Shown: positions 24,628 through 33,295, counted from the stretch's first letter. The stretch is 38,509 nt of DNA from CAZSBB01 sp964605235 (GCA_964605235.1 CAZSBB010000052.1:1-38509), one strand, 5' to 3'. The notes: generated by a model not told the origin, from the letters alone. Program-made: numbers and translations.

Positions 24628-26673
24628 ATGGCGCGGCCGCACAGACATTTGATCGGGGGAACGCTGCTCCTGCTGGTGAGTGTGCTGGCCGCCTACTGGC
24701 CGAGCTTGCGGGCGGGGTATGTGTGGGATGACGATTCCTATCTGACGCAGAATGAACTGATCCGCACGCCGGCCGGTTTGTGGAAGCTCTGGACGCAGCC
24801 GGGGGCGCACCCGCAGTATTACCCGCTGGTTTTCACCAGCTATGGCGTGGAATATCAGCTCTGGGGTTTGCACCCGCTGGGCTATCACCTGACCAATGTG
24901 CTGCTGCATGCGGGCAGCGCGCTGCTGTTGTGGCTGCTGCTGCGGCGTTTGGGATTGGCGGGCGCGTGGCCGGCGGCGCTGGTGTTTGCGCTGCATCCGG
25001 TGATGGTCGAGTCGGTCGCGTGGATCACCGAACGCAAGAATGTGCTGTCGCTGGTGTTTTACCTGCTGGGAATGCACGCGGGCGTGTCGCTGCTGGGACT
25101 GAGCGCAGCGGATGCGGGGCCGGCGTCGCGGCGGCAAGCGATCGGCTGCTGGCTGGCGCTGACGGCGTGCTACGCGCTGGCGCTGCTGAGCAAGACGGTG
25201 ACGGTGACGCTGCCGGCGGCGCTGCTGGTGCTGGCGTGGCAACGCTGGGGGCGGCTGCGCTGGCGCGATGTGGTCCTGCTGCTGCCGTTGCTGCTGGGCG
25301 GCTTGGCGCTGGGGCTGCACACCGCCCATCTGGAGCGGGCGACCGTGGGCGCGGTGGGACAAGATTGGGCTTTCACGCTGGGGCAGCGCGTGGTGCTGGC
25401 GGGGCAGATCGTGTGGTTTTATGTGGGCAAGCTGCTGCACCCCGAGCCGCTGCTGTTCATCTATCCGCGCTGGAGCGTGGACATCAGCCAGGAGATGCAA
25501 TGGCTGGGCGCGGTGGGGGTGATGGCGGTATTGGTGGGTCTGGTGCTGCTGTCGCGCCGCCTGGGACGTGGGCCGGCGGCGGCGGGGATGTTGTTCGTGG
25601 GCACCCTGTTTCCGGCACTGGGTTTTTTCAATGTCTATCCCATGCGGTTCAGCTACGTGGCGGATCATTTCCAGTACCACGCCAGCGTCGCCTTGATCGT
25701 GCTGGTGGTGTGCGGGCTGGCGCACTTGAGCCGGACGCCGGGGCTGCGGCGCGGGGCGCTGCTGGCGCTGGTGCTGGCGTTGCCGATGTTGGGGTGGACC
25801 ACGCATCAGCGCTGCTACGCCTATGCCGACGCCCGCACGCTGTGGATGGACACGCTGGCGCGCAACCGGGACGCCACCATCGCGGCGTACAACCTGGGCC
25901 AACTGGAGCTGGACGCCGGGCGCCCCGCCAACGCGCTGGCGCTGTTCAACATGGCGGTGATCGCGCGCCCTGAGCAACCGCTGGCGTACTACAACCGCGC
26001 GCTGGGCTGGATCGGGCTGGGCCAACTCGACGCGGCGCGGGCGGACCTGCGGACGGCAATTCAGCTTTATCGAGGGTATGAGCCGGAGCGGGCGGCGCCG
26101 CATCGCATGCTGGGTCTTTACGCACTGGAAAACGATGCGCCGGCCGCGGCGGCGCAGGAGTTTTCCCAGATGATCCAATGTCAACCCCAGCGGCCCGAGG
26201 GCCACCGACTGCTGGGGCAGGCGCTGCTGCGCCAGCAGCAGTATGCCCCGGCGCAGGCGGCTTTCGAGCAGGCGCTGGCGCAGGGCGATGACAGTGCCCA
26301 GACGCAGTTCGACCTGGCGCTGACGCTCCAGCAGCAGGCGCAGTATGAACGGGCGATCACGCATTACGAGCAGGCGCTGGCGCGGGATGCGGAACATGCC
26401 CAGGCCCATGCGAATCTCGCGGTGCTGCTGGCGCAGGCGCAGCGGTTTGCCGAAGCGGTGGGGCATCAGCAGCGGGCGTTGGCCTTGCAGCCGCAACCCG
26501 CCTGGCGGCATAACCTGCTGCGGATGCACGTCGGCTACGCGCTGCAACTGGCGCAGCGGGGGCAGGTGGAGCCCGCCCGGGAGCAGTTGCAGGCTGCGTT
26601 GCTGCAGGCGCAATGGCTCAAGGACGCGACCGAGCAGGCGCGGATCGCAGCGCTGCTGGAGAAGCTCAGGTAA
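24628..26673 (+). CDS. TMTC-like polytopic membrane protein with C-terminal TPR domain
   Basis: This 681-aa protein has about eight to ten membrane helices in the first 385 residues. The GT-C-like acidic loop YVWDDDSYLT (D34-D36) lies after the first helix, and HPVMVESVAWITERKNVLSL is a family hallmark. TPRs occupy about 400-680 (YNLGQLELDAGRPANALALF, QYERAITHYEQALARDAEH). This arrangement matches the bacterial relatives of TMTC proteins, putative polyprenyl-phosphate-dependent O-mannosyl-type transferases with TPRs that present substrates. In most bacterial members neither donor nor acceptor is known. A helix-rich region of multi-Leu codons gives high GC. The ATG has only a weak upstream GAGCG. 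The upstream gene is divergent and the downstream gene convergent, so it is probably monocistronic. Confidence 0.84.
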   Translation: MARPHRHLIGGTLLLLVSVLAAYWPSLRAGYVWDDDSYLTQNELIRTPAGLWKLWTQPGAHPQYYPLVFTSYGVEYQLWGLHPLGYHLTNVLLHAGSALLLWLLLRRLGLAGAWPAALVFALHPVMVESVAWITERKNVLSLVFYLLGMHAGVSLLGLSAADAGPASRRQAIGCWLALTACYALALLSKTVTVTLPAALLVLAWQRWGRLRWRDVVLLLPLLLGGLALGLHTAHLERATVGAVGQDWAFTLGQRVVLAGQIVWFYVGKLLHPEPLLFIYPRWSVDISQEMQWLGAVGVMAVLVGLVLLSRRLGRGPAAAGMLFVGTLFPALGFFNVYPMRFSYVADHFQYHASVALIVLVVCGLAHLSRTPGLRRGALLALVLALPMLGWTTHQRCYAYADARTLWMDTLARNRDATIAAYNLGQLELDAGRPANALALFNMAVIARPEQPLAYYNRALGWIGLGQLDAARADLRTAIQLYRGYEPERAAPHRMLGLYALENDAPAAAAQEFSQMIQCQPQRPEGHRLLGQALLRQQQYAPAQAAFEQALAQGDDSAQTQFDLALTLQQQAQYERAITHYEQALARDAEHAQAHANLAVLLAQAQRFAEAVGHQQRALALQPQPAWRHNLLRMHVGYALQLAQRGQVEPAREQLQAALLQAQWLKDATEQARIAALLEKLR

Positions 26674-26688
26674 GCGGGGCGGTGCGGT

Positions 26689-27534
26689 TCACCTGCCGGG
26701 CTGGGCGGGCTGTCCGACTTTGGCGATGGCGGGCAGGTCCACCAGCGTGGACAGCAGTTTGCCGATCTGCTCCTGCCCCTTCCAGCCCTCGTGCATGACC
26801 ACGAAGTACGCCTGGAACGCACCGATGAAGCCGTTGAGGTTGTCGGGCCCGCTGGCGGTGACGATCAGGCTGCCGTCCACGCGCGGCAGTTCCGCGGGCA
26901 GTTCCGGGCGCGGCGCCAACTGCAAACGCAGGGCTGCGAGATTTTTCTTGTCGGCGTCGGTCCAGACGAACACCACCGAGCCGGTGTGGAAGATCGCGGT
27001 GACCTGCGCCTGACTGGCGGGGGGGTACGGTTGCTTGGGCACTTTGCAGGTCGCGCCCAGGAGGGTCGCCAGCTGGTGCTGCGGCTCCTTGAACTGCTGG
27101 GCATACTCAATTACCCGGGCTTCATAGGGCTTGAGCGCTTCGCGGGCCTGCTGGCTGACATCTTCGATCTTCTGCTTGAACTGCTCGGCTTTGGCGGTGC
27201 GCGCGGTGGGGTCGGTCAGGTCCGCCAGCTTGAGTTGTTCCTGCAGAATGGCGATGCGCAGCTGCATCTGCTCGACCTGCTTGCGCATCATTTCCACCTG
27301 GCTGGCGGTGGGGGCGGGTTGGCGCAGGTACTGCTCCATGGGCTTGAGAATCTGCAACTGCTGCTGCAATTCGACATTGGCGGCGGCATACTCCTTGAGA
27401 ATGTCCGACACGTGCCGCTGGGCGGCGCGGCTCTGCTCCAGCAGGGCGGCGGCATCGTCCTGCGCCTGCGCCAGCGAACCCATCGGCAAGACCAAAAGCA
27501 ATGACAGCAGACGCAAGGCGAAGCGCGCGGGCAT
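26689..27534 (-). CDS. Exported coiled-coil protein of unknown function
   Basis: This 281-aa protein has a signal peptide (FALRLLSLLLVLPMGSLAQA). An alpha-helical coiled-coil segment rich in Gln, Glu and Leu follows (about 30-165: ELQQQLQILKPMEQYL, VEQMQLRIAILQEQLKLADL). A C-terminal globular part of about 110 residues includes VTAIFHTGSVVFVWTDADKK. No enzyme motif is recognised. The frame is open 59 codons further upstream, but the ATG at 27534 has GGAG 7 bases before it and begins the signal peptide. It converges with the TMTC-like gene (15-base gap) and diverges from the kinase gene (about 200-base gap). It could be a periplasmic partner of either, but nothing in the sequence shows this. 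Confidence 0.82.
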   Translation of the reverse strand: MPARFALRLLSLLLVLPMGSLAQAQDDAAALLEQSRAAQRHVSDILKEYAAANVELQQQLQILKPMEQYLRQPAPTASQVEMMRKQVEQMQLRIAILQEQLKLADLTDPTARTAKAEQFKQKIEDVSQQAREALKPYEARVIEYAQQFKEPQHQLATLLGATCKVPKQPYPPASQAQVTAIFHTGSVVFVWTDADKKNLAALRLQLAPRPELPAELPRVDGSLIVTASGPDNLNGFIGAFQAYFVVMHEGWKGQEQIGKLLSTLVDLPAIAKVGQPAQPGR

Positions 27535-27731
27535 GAGATTTCTCCGTGGAAAAGCCGAGGTGGCCCAGGGCCGGGGGCATGTCAGACAGCATTGTGCGGC
27601 GTGGGGGAATGATTGTCCAACCTGTGGCGGGCTGTTCTGCGGGCCAGCATCGTTTATGCTGTGAGCGATTCTCGCGCCGGCGGCTGGCCGGTTGCACGGA
27701 ACCAGACCCACAATCAGGTGACGAGCCGCGC

Positions 27732-28814
27732 ATGAGCGAAAGCCAGAACCGGCAGCAGATTCCCGGCTATCAGTTGCTCGAACGTCTCGGTTCGGGCGGC
27801 ATGGCGACCGTCTACAAAGCGCGCCAGCTCAGCCTCGACCGCGTGGTGGCGGTGAAGGTGCTCAGCCAGGAATTGACCCGCCGGCCCGGCTACGTCGAGC
27901 AGTTCTACGCCGAGGGCAAAGCCGCCGCCAAGCTCAACCATCCCAACATCGTTGCCGCGCTGGACGTGGGCGAAGCCGGGGGACATCACTACTTCGTCAT
28001 GGAGTATGTGGAAGGTCAGACGGCATACGACCGGCTGATGGAGCTGGTGCGCTTCGACGAGGAAGAAGCGGTGCAGATCGCTCTGCAGGTGGCGCGGGGT
28101 CTGGAACACGCCCACGCGGCGGGCATCGTGCACCGGGACGTGAAGCCGCAGAACATGATCATCACCGCCGGCGGCGCCAAGCTGCTGGACCTGGGTCTGG
28201 CGCAGGGCGCGAACCTGCCCACCCGCGCTGAGGAAACCGCCGGCGAAGGCAAGCGGACGGTGTTTGGTTCGCCGTACTACATTTCGCCCGAGCAGATCCG
28301 GGATTCGAGCAAAGTCGACTTCCGCGCGGACATCTACAGCTTCGGAGCATCGCTGTATTACCTGGTGACGGGGCAGGTGCCGTTTGACGCGCCCACGCCG
28401 CAGGAGGTTTTGCGCAAGCATCTGCGCGAGCCATTGACCCCGCCGCGCCAGCTCAATCGGCGAATCAGCGAGGAACTGGACCAGATCATCCGCGTCTGCA
28501 TGGCCAAGAACCCCGCGGACCGGTACGACAGCACCAACGATCTGGTGGCGGATCTGGAAGCGGTCGCCAACGATGAGATGCCGCTCAAGGCGCATGTGAA
28601 ACTGGAAGAGGACCTGATCGGCGAAGCCACCGGGCAGAAGGCAGCCCACGGCAAGTCCACGCCGATGACCCCCGGCACGTCGAGCATCTCCCGGCCGTCG
28701 CTGTCCTTGCCCCCGCCCACGCCCGCGCTGCACACGCAGCCGGTGTTCTGGGCGGCCGTGGCGGGGTGGCTGCTGGCGCTGGTGTTTTTAGGGTTATGGT
28801 TGACCACGCGCTGA
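27732..28814 (+). CDS. Hanks-type Ser/Thr protein kinase with C-terminal membrane helix
   Basis: This 360-aa kinase has a full eukaryote-like catalytic domain: glycine loop GSGGMATVYKA (20-30), ATP-binding Lys42 (VAVKVL), catalytic loop HRDVKPQN (H134, D136, N141) and metal-binding D153 in DLG where DFG is usual. It also has the GSPYYISPEQ activation segment and the D-x-Y-S-F-G-A helix (ADIYSFGASLYYL). A Ser/Thr/Pro-rich linker of about 55 residues follows. A single C-terminal membrane helix (about 336-356) leaves no extracellular sensor domain, so regulation is likely intracellular or through partners. The frame extends upstream to 27546, but the ATG at 27732 begins the usual MSES...IPGYQLLERLGSGG N-terminus. 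It is probably an active kinase. Substrates are unknown. The gene stands alone. Confidence 0.92.
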   Translation: MSESQNRQQIPGYQLLERLGSGGMATVYKARQLSLDRVVAVKVLSQELTRRPGYVEQFYAEGKAAAKLNHPNIVAALDVGEAGGHHYFVMEYVEGQTAYDRLMELVRFDEEEAVQIALQVARGLEHAHAAGIVHRDVKPQNMIITAGGAKLLDLGLAQGANLPTRAEETAGEGKRTVFGSPYYISPEQIRDSSKVDFRADIYSFGASLYYLVTGQVPFDAPTPQEVLRKHLREPLTPPRQLNRRISEELDQIIRVCMAKNPADRYDSTNDLVADLEAVANDEMPLKAHVKLEEDLIGEATGQKAAHGKSTPMTPGTSSISRPSLSLPPPTPALHTQPVFWAAVAGWLLALVFLGLWLTTR

Positions 28815-28820
28815 GCAAGC

Positions 28821-28937
28821 AACGAGCCGGAAGCGTCAGCGCCGGGGTGGGCGCGCGTTATGCGCGAAGATGCCCGGTTCACCATAAACCTTAGCCAGCC
28901 GGTGACGTAGCCCGGGCGCTCACGCTTCCGGCTCGTT
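28821..28937. repeat. Paired GAGCCGGAAGCGTCAGCG repeats in inverted orientation
   Basis: Arm 1 (28821-28848, AACGAGCCGGAAGCGTCAGC then GCCGGGG) and arm 2 (28911-28937, CGCTCACGCTTCCGGCTCGT) are inverted copies separated by about 60 bases. They follow the kinase stop codon by 6 bases. The pair can form a large hairpin and may terminate or stabilise the kinase mRNA. Confidence 0.88.
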
Positions 28938-28990
28938 CAGACAATCCCATCCATACTTCTTACCTCCCTGCCTTCATCTCCCTCATGTAT

Positions 28991-29010
28991 TTCATCCGTG
29001 TTCATCCGTG
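28991..29010 (+). repeat. Tandem direct repeat TTCATCCGTG x2
   Basis: Two exact 10-bp copies adjoin each other and are followed by GGCC and a run of seven As. I recall similar (TTCATCCGTG)2 elements in many environmental genomes as intergenic repeats. Nothing else was seen in the remainder of the 283-base gap between the kinase and ketosynthase genes apart from TAAACT at 29083-29088, a possible -10 box. Confidence 0.75.
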
Positions 29011-29097
29011 GCCAAAAAAACAGGCGTCCAACCCGCACACGCCCCGTGCGGACTCCCCGCCCGCGACCGATGGAAAATCGGGTAAACTGACGGGTCT

Positions 29098-30447
29098 ATG
29101 TCCAGAAGCGTGGTCATCAGCGGATTAGGGCCGATCAGCGCCCTTGGCATCGGCCCAGAGGCGAACTGGCAGGGCGTGTGCGCGGGGCGCAGCGGGTTGG
29201 GGCCGGTGCAGTCGTTCGATGCCAGGGAGTTTCCCTGCAGCATCGCCGGCGAGGTGCCGAGTTTCAAAGTCGCCGACTATGTGCCCAAGAGCTATCGCAA
29301 AGCCACCAAGGTGATGGCGTCGGACATCGAACTGGCGGTCGTCGCCGCCGATCAGGCCGCCCGGGACGCGAAGCTGCGCACCAAGGGCACCGATCCGGAG
29401 GCCGCCAAGAGCGCTGATTTCAAAGCGACCTACGCTCCGGGACGGGTGGGTTGCCATGTCGGCGCGGGGTTGATCGCTGCCGACCTCGATGAGTTGACTT
29501 ACGCCTTTGCTGCCGCGCGGACGGAAGCCGGCTTTGACCTGCACAAGTGGGGTCAGGAAGGCATGCAGCAGCTCACCCCGCTGTGGCTGCTCAAGTACCT
29601 GCCCAACATGCTTGCATGCCACGTGACGATCATTCACGAGACCAATGGCCCGTCCAACACCATCACCTGTGCCGAAGCCTCCAGCGGCTTGTCGATCGGC
29701 GAATCGCTGCGGGTGATTCAGCGCCAGGCGGCGGACCTGTGCTTCTGCGGCGGGACCGAGGACAAGCTCAACCCCATGGGGCTGATCCGGGAAATCCTCG
29801 CCGGCCGCCTCAATACGCAAGCCAACGCGACGCCCGATCAGGCGGTGCGTCCCTTCAGCCAGACTGCCGCCGGCTCGGTGGTGGGCGAAGGCGGCGCGCT
29901 GTTGATGCTCGAAGCGGAAGACACCTTCCGGGCGCGGGCCGAGCGTGACGGGGCGACCGCGTATGCGAAGGTCGTGGGCTTTGGCGCTTCGCAGTCGGTG
30001 CACCGGGAGAGCCGCAATCGTCAGCCGGACCCGGAAGGTCGGGGCATTGCCGCCGCGATCGCCGCCGCGCTGCGCGAGGGTCAGGTCCAGCCGGATGAGG
30101 TGGACCTGATCATTCCCTGTGGCCTGGGCTGGGATGTTTCCGATGCCGCCGAAGCCGCGGCGTTGCGTCGGGTGTTTGGCGCGCAACTGGAGCGGATTCC
30201 GCTCTGGTGCAGCAAGCCGCTGGTGGGCAACACCGCCGCCGGCGCCGGTGCGTTTGACGCCTGCATGGCGGCTTTGGCGCTGCATCATCAGATGATTCCG
30301 CCGGTGCTGAACGTGGCGGATCCGCTGCCGGGCCTGCAGGCGGGCAGCGCGCCGCTGCGCAGCGCTACGGTGCGCAACGTGCTGACGTACAGCATCAGCC
30401 AGGGCGGACAGAACGCAGCCCTGCTGCTGCAGCGGGTGGATGGTTGA
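29098..30447 (+). CDS. Beta-ketoacyl synthase-fold protein without the Cys-His-His triad (KS-beta/CLF-like)
   Basis: This 449-aa protein has the thiolase-like KAS fold throughout: VVISGLGPISALG at the N-terminus and RPFSQTAAGSVVGEGGALLM in the middle. Compared with the adjacent canonical ketosynthase, every catalytic position is replaced. The nucleophile Cys is Glu193 (TCAEASSGLSIGE; Cys191 lies two residues before it and does not align). The first His is Cys341 (IIPCGLGWDVSD) and the second is Asn378 (SKPLVGNTAAGAG). The conserved Lys (K373) is kept. Such loss is characteristic of KS-beta/chain-length factors, which partner a condensing KS-alpha; Gln or Glu in place of Cys also occurs in decarboxylating KS domains. 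It cannot condense on its own. It has no strong RBS. The next gene begins 27 bases after the stop. No acyl carrier protein lies nearby. Confidence 0.88.
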   Translation: MSRSVVISGLGPISALGIGPEANWQGVCAGRSGLGPVQSFDAREFPCSIAGEVPSFKVADYVPKSYRKATKVMASDIELAVVAADQAARDAKLRTKGTDPEAAKSADFKATYAPGRVGCHVGAGLIAADLDELTYAFAAARTEAGFDLHKWGQEGMQQLTPLWLLKYLPNMLACHVTIIHETNGPSNTITCAEASSGLSIGESLRVIQRQAADLCFCGGTEDKLNPMGLIREILAGRLNTQANATPDQAVRPFSQTAAGSVVGEGGALLMLEAEDTFRARAERDGATAYAKVVGFGASQSVHRESRNRQPDPEGRGIAAAIAAALREGQVQPDEVDLIIPCGLGWDVSDAAEAAALRRVFGAQLERIPLWCSKPLVGNTAAGAGAFDACMAALALHHQMIPPVLNVADPLPGLQAGSAPLRSATVRNVLTYSISQGGQNAALLLQRVDG

Positions 30448-30474
30448 GTGTTACCAAGCAAGGATCACAAGCCG

Positions 30475-31782
30475 ATGGCGACGCGGGTGGTAATCACGGG
30501 CATCGGATGGGTCACGCCGCTGGGGCAGGACATCGCCACCGTCTGGCGGCGTCTGCTGGCGGGCGACTCGGCGATCTCCTGCAACGAACGCTTCGACGCC
30601 AGCACTTTTCCCACGCGCTTCTGCGCTCAGGTCAGCAAAGACTACGACTGGCGGCAGTACGTCAGCGATCCGTCGCTGCATGAGGGCGTGGGGCTCAACA
30701 CCTCCTTCGCGCTGGGTGCTGCGGCGCAGGCGTGGCGCTCGGCGAACCTGCACGAATACGCCGGCCTCAACCATGAGCGGCTGGGCATTTACCTCGGCTC
30801 GGGCGAGGGTTCGCTGGATTTCAACAACTACGTCGCCGCCGCCCTGGCGGGTTGGGATGGCGAGGCCCGCAAGGTCAACACGAAGCAGTGGTATCTCGAA
30901 GCCGCCCGGCGGTTTGATGCGGTCAAGGAACTGGAACAGGAACCGCACATGCCGCTGACCCATCTGGCGCTGGAGTTTGGCGCGATGGGCCCGACTTACA
31001 ACTGCCTGACCGCGTGTGCCGCCAGCACCCAGGCGATCGGCGAAGCGACGGAAATCCTCCGCCGGGGTCACGCCGACGTGATGCTCTCGGGCGGCGCGCA
31101 CACCATGATTCACCCGCTGGGCGTCACCGGCTTCAATCGCCTGACCGCCCTGTCCACCCGCAACGACGACCACACCACCGCCAGTCGGCCGTTCTCCGCC
31201 GACCGCGACGGCTTCGTGCTCGGCGAAGGCGCGGGCATGCTGGTGCTCGAAACCCTGGAACACGCCCAACAGCGCGGAGCGCCGATCCTCGCCGAGATCG
31301 TGGGCTACGGCTCCAGCGCCGATGCGTTCCGCGTCACCGACATGCACCCCGATGGCGCCGGCGCCCAGGCTGCGATGCGGCTGTCCGTCGCCCAGGCCCA
31401 TGAGCTGGCGGGGGTGACGCTGGCGGACATCGACTACATCTCCGCCCACGGCACCGGCACCAAGGAAAACGACACCACTGAATCGCTCGCCATCAGCAAG
31501 CTGTTTGGCGAACTGGCGCCCAAGGTGCCCATCAGCAGCGTCAAGAGCATGCTCGGCCACCTGATCGCCGCGGCCGGCGTGGTCGAAGCCATCGTCTGCG
31601 TGCTGGCGATCCGCGACGGCATGCTCCCGCCCACCATCAACCTGCACCATCCCGACCCCGAGTGCCCGCTGGACTACATCCCCAACGTCGCTCGTCAGGC
31701 GCAGGTCGATGTCTGCCTCTCCAACAGCTTCGGCTTCGGCGGGCAGAACGACACGCTGGTGATCCAGCGTTTCCATGCGTAG
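30475..31782 (+). CDS. Beta-ketoacyl-ACP synthase (FabF/KAS II-like), canonical triad
   Basis: This 435-aa condensing enzyme has all catalytic residues: nucleophile Cys181 (NCLTACAASTQAIGE), His325 (ISAHGTGTKENDTTES) and His362 (SVKSMLGHLIAAAG). GFGGQN is at the C-terminus. It should elongate an acyl chain with malonyl-ACP by decarboxylative condensation in the cytoplasm. The preceding gene encodes a triad-less homologue, so the two probably form a KS-alpha/KS-beta-type heterodimer of a specialised fatty-acid or polyketide system. The frame is open to a GTG at 30448, directly after the previous stop, but the ATG at 30475 begins at MATRVVITGIGWVTPLG as family members do. An AGGA lies about 10 bases upstream. 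Product chain cannot be deduced, and other pathway genes are not in the window. It could simply be housekeeping FabF, but the pairing argues for a dedicated role. Confidence 0.92.
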   Translation: MATRVVITGIGWVTPLGQDIATVWRRLLAGDSAISCNERFDASTFPTRFCAQVSKDYDWRQYVSDPSLHEGVGLNTSFALGAAAQAWRSANLHEYAGLNHERLGIYLGSGEGSLDFNNYVAAALAGWDGEARKVNTKQWYLEAARRFDAVKELEQEPHMPLTHLALEFGAMGPTYNCLTACAASTQAIGEATEILRRGHADVMLSGGAHTMIHPLGVTGFNRLTALSTRNDDHTTASRPFSADRDGFVLGEGAGMLVLETLEHAQQRGAPILAEIVGYGSSADAFRVTDMHPDGAGAQAAMRLSVAQAHELAGVTLADIDYISAHGTGTKENDTTESLAISKLFGELAPKVPISSVKSMLGHLIAAAGVVEAIVCVLAIRDGMLPPTINLHHPDPECPLDYIPNVARQAQVDVCLSNSFGFGGQNDTLVIQRFHA

Positions 31783-31787
31783 TGCTT

Positions 31788-31812
31788 AACGAGCCGGAAG
31801 CGTCAGCGACGG
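31788..31812 (+). repeat. GAGCCGGAAGCGTCAGCG dispersed repeat, single arm
   Basis: AACGAGCCGGAAGCGTCAGC followed by GACGG starts 6 bases after the ketosynthase stop codon. It shares its core with copies at 11803 and 28821. No inverted partner is found within the 130-base gap before the tyrosyl-tRNA synthetase. Confidence 0.85.
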
Positions 31813-31924
31813 GCGCTGCATACGATCACCCACACGCCTTGATCACGCCATCATTCACCAACTGGGCATTCCGTCTCGTTCCTCGGATCGTCCCACCGCC
31901 AGTCACGCTATCATGTCCCGCGCC

Positions 31925-33115
31925 ATGAATGTCGAAACCGCTATCACCGATCTCATGCGCGGCGTCGAGCAGACCTACAGCGTCGAAGAGCTGCGCCGCA
32001 AACTGCAAGCCGGCCGGGCGCTGCGCATCAAGCTGGGCATGGACCCCACCGCGCCCGACTTGCACCTGGGCCATACCGTCGTCCTGCGCAAGCTGCGCCA
32101 GTTCCAGGACCTCGGCCACACCGCCATCCTCATCATCGGCGACTACACCGCCCGCATCGGCGACCCCACCGGCCGCGACACCACGCGCCCCATCCTCGAC
32201 GAGCAGACCATTGCCGCCAACGCCCAGACTTACTTGGAACAGGCGGGCAAAATCCTCGACATGCGCCCGGAAAAACTCCAGGTCCGCCGCAACAGCGAAT
32301 GGCTCGCCAGGCTGTCCTTCGCCGATGTGCTGCGCCTGACCGGGCAGGTCACCGTGCAACAGATGCTCCACCGCGAGAACTTCAAGCTGCGCATGGACAA
32401 GGGCGCCGAGATCATGGTCAGCGAGTTCATGTACCCGCTGATGCAGGCGTATGACTCGGTGGTCATCGAAGCCGACGTGGAACTGGGCGGCACCGACCAG
32501 ACCTTCAACAACCTGATGGGCCGCCAGCTCATGGAACGTCAGGGCCTGGAAAAACAGGTGGTGATGGTCATGCCGCTGCTGGTTGGACTCGACGGCGCCG
32601 AGAAGATGAGCAAGAGCAAAGGCAATTACATCGCGGTGCTCGACGCCCCGGACGAGATGTTCGGCAAAGTGATGAGCATTCCCGATCGCCTGATGGGCAA
32701 CTATTTCCAGTTGCTCACCAATCTGCCGGTCGACCGCATCAACAGTCTGCTTGATGGTCAGGCGACGCATCCGCGCGACGCCAAAGATGTGCTGGGTCAG
32801 GTGCTGGTGGAGGAATTCCATAGCGCTGTCGCCGCCCAGGCCGCCAGCGCCGAGTTCCGCCGCCGGTTCAGCGAAGGCCAGTTGCCCAGCGACCTGGAAA
32901 CCATCACCCTCAGCAGCGCTGCGCTGACGGTGGTCGCCCTGCTGCGTGAAGCCAACTTCGCCGCCAGCAATGGGGAAGCCCGCCGACTGGTGCAGCAGGG
33001 GGCCGTGACGCTCAACGACGAAAAGCTCACCGATCCCAACGCCACGGTCACCGTCGCTGACGAGGCAATCCTGCGCGTCGGCAAACGCCGGGTGTGCAAG
33101 GTGAAGGGTCGATAA
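31925..33115 (+). CDS. tyrS: Tyrosyl-tRNA synthetase
   Basis: This 396-aa class I aminoacyl-tRNA synthetase charges tRNA-Tyr with tyrosine. The signature HLGH (HIGH motif, residues 47-50) and KMSKS (227-231) are both intact. The tyrosine-pocket region (VELGGTDQTFNNLMGRQL) and a C-terminal S4 RNA-binding domain (about 330-396, ASNGEARRLVQQGAVTLNDE) follow. The length and HLGH form fit the bacterial TyrRS subfamily found in planctomycetes and others (TyrZ-like). The start is uncertain by 12 bases: ATG at 31913 overlaps a TATCAT box (31909-31914), so ATG at 31925 is preferred if that box is the -10 of a near-leaderless transcript. No Shine-Dalgarno sequence is seen. Upstream is a single repeat arm; downstream are signalling genes in the same direction, unrelated in function. 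Confidence 0.96.
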   Translation: MNVETAITDLMRGVEQTYSVEELRRKLQAGRALRIKLGMDPTAPDLHLGHTVVLRKLRQFQDLGHTAILIIGDYTARIGDPTGRDTTRPILDEQTIAANAQTYLEQAGKILDMRPEKLQVRRNSEWLARLSFADVLRLTGQVTVQQMLHRENFKLRMDKGAEIMVSEFMYPLMQAYDSVVIEADVELGGTDQTFNNLMGRQLMERQGLEKQVVMVMPLLVGLDGAEKMSKSKGNYIAVLDAPDEMFGKVMSIPDRLMGNYFQLLTNLPVDRINSLLDGQATHPRDAKDVLGQVLVEEFHSAVAAQAASAEFRRRFSEGQLPSDLETITLSSAALTVVALLREANFAASNGEARRLVQQGAVTLNDEKLTDPNATVTVADEAILRVGKRRVCKVKGR

Positions 33116-33295
33116 TCCCCGCCCGGCTTGGCGCTTCGTCCAGATAATTCACAAGCTCGGCAAGCTGTGCGGCATATCCGGCGGCGCGGGGTTGTTCTCC
33201 AGTATTTGACTCCACGCCGGTGGACCGGGGGCAATGCTGAATCGTCCATTCCCAATTGCAGGGCCTGGTCCTGGCTCTGCAGAAGGTGGTGGACC

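Noticed and set aside
24220..26613. Minus-strand frame of 797 codons opposite the TMTC-like gene
   Set aside because: Arg/Gln/His-rich mirror of Leu/Ala codons; no motif; the + strand gene is well supported.
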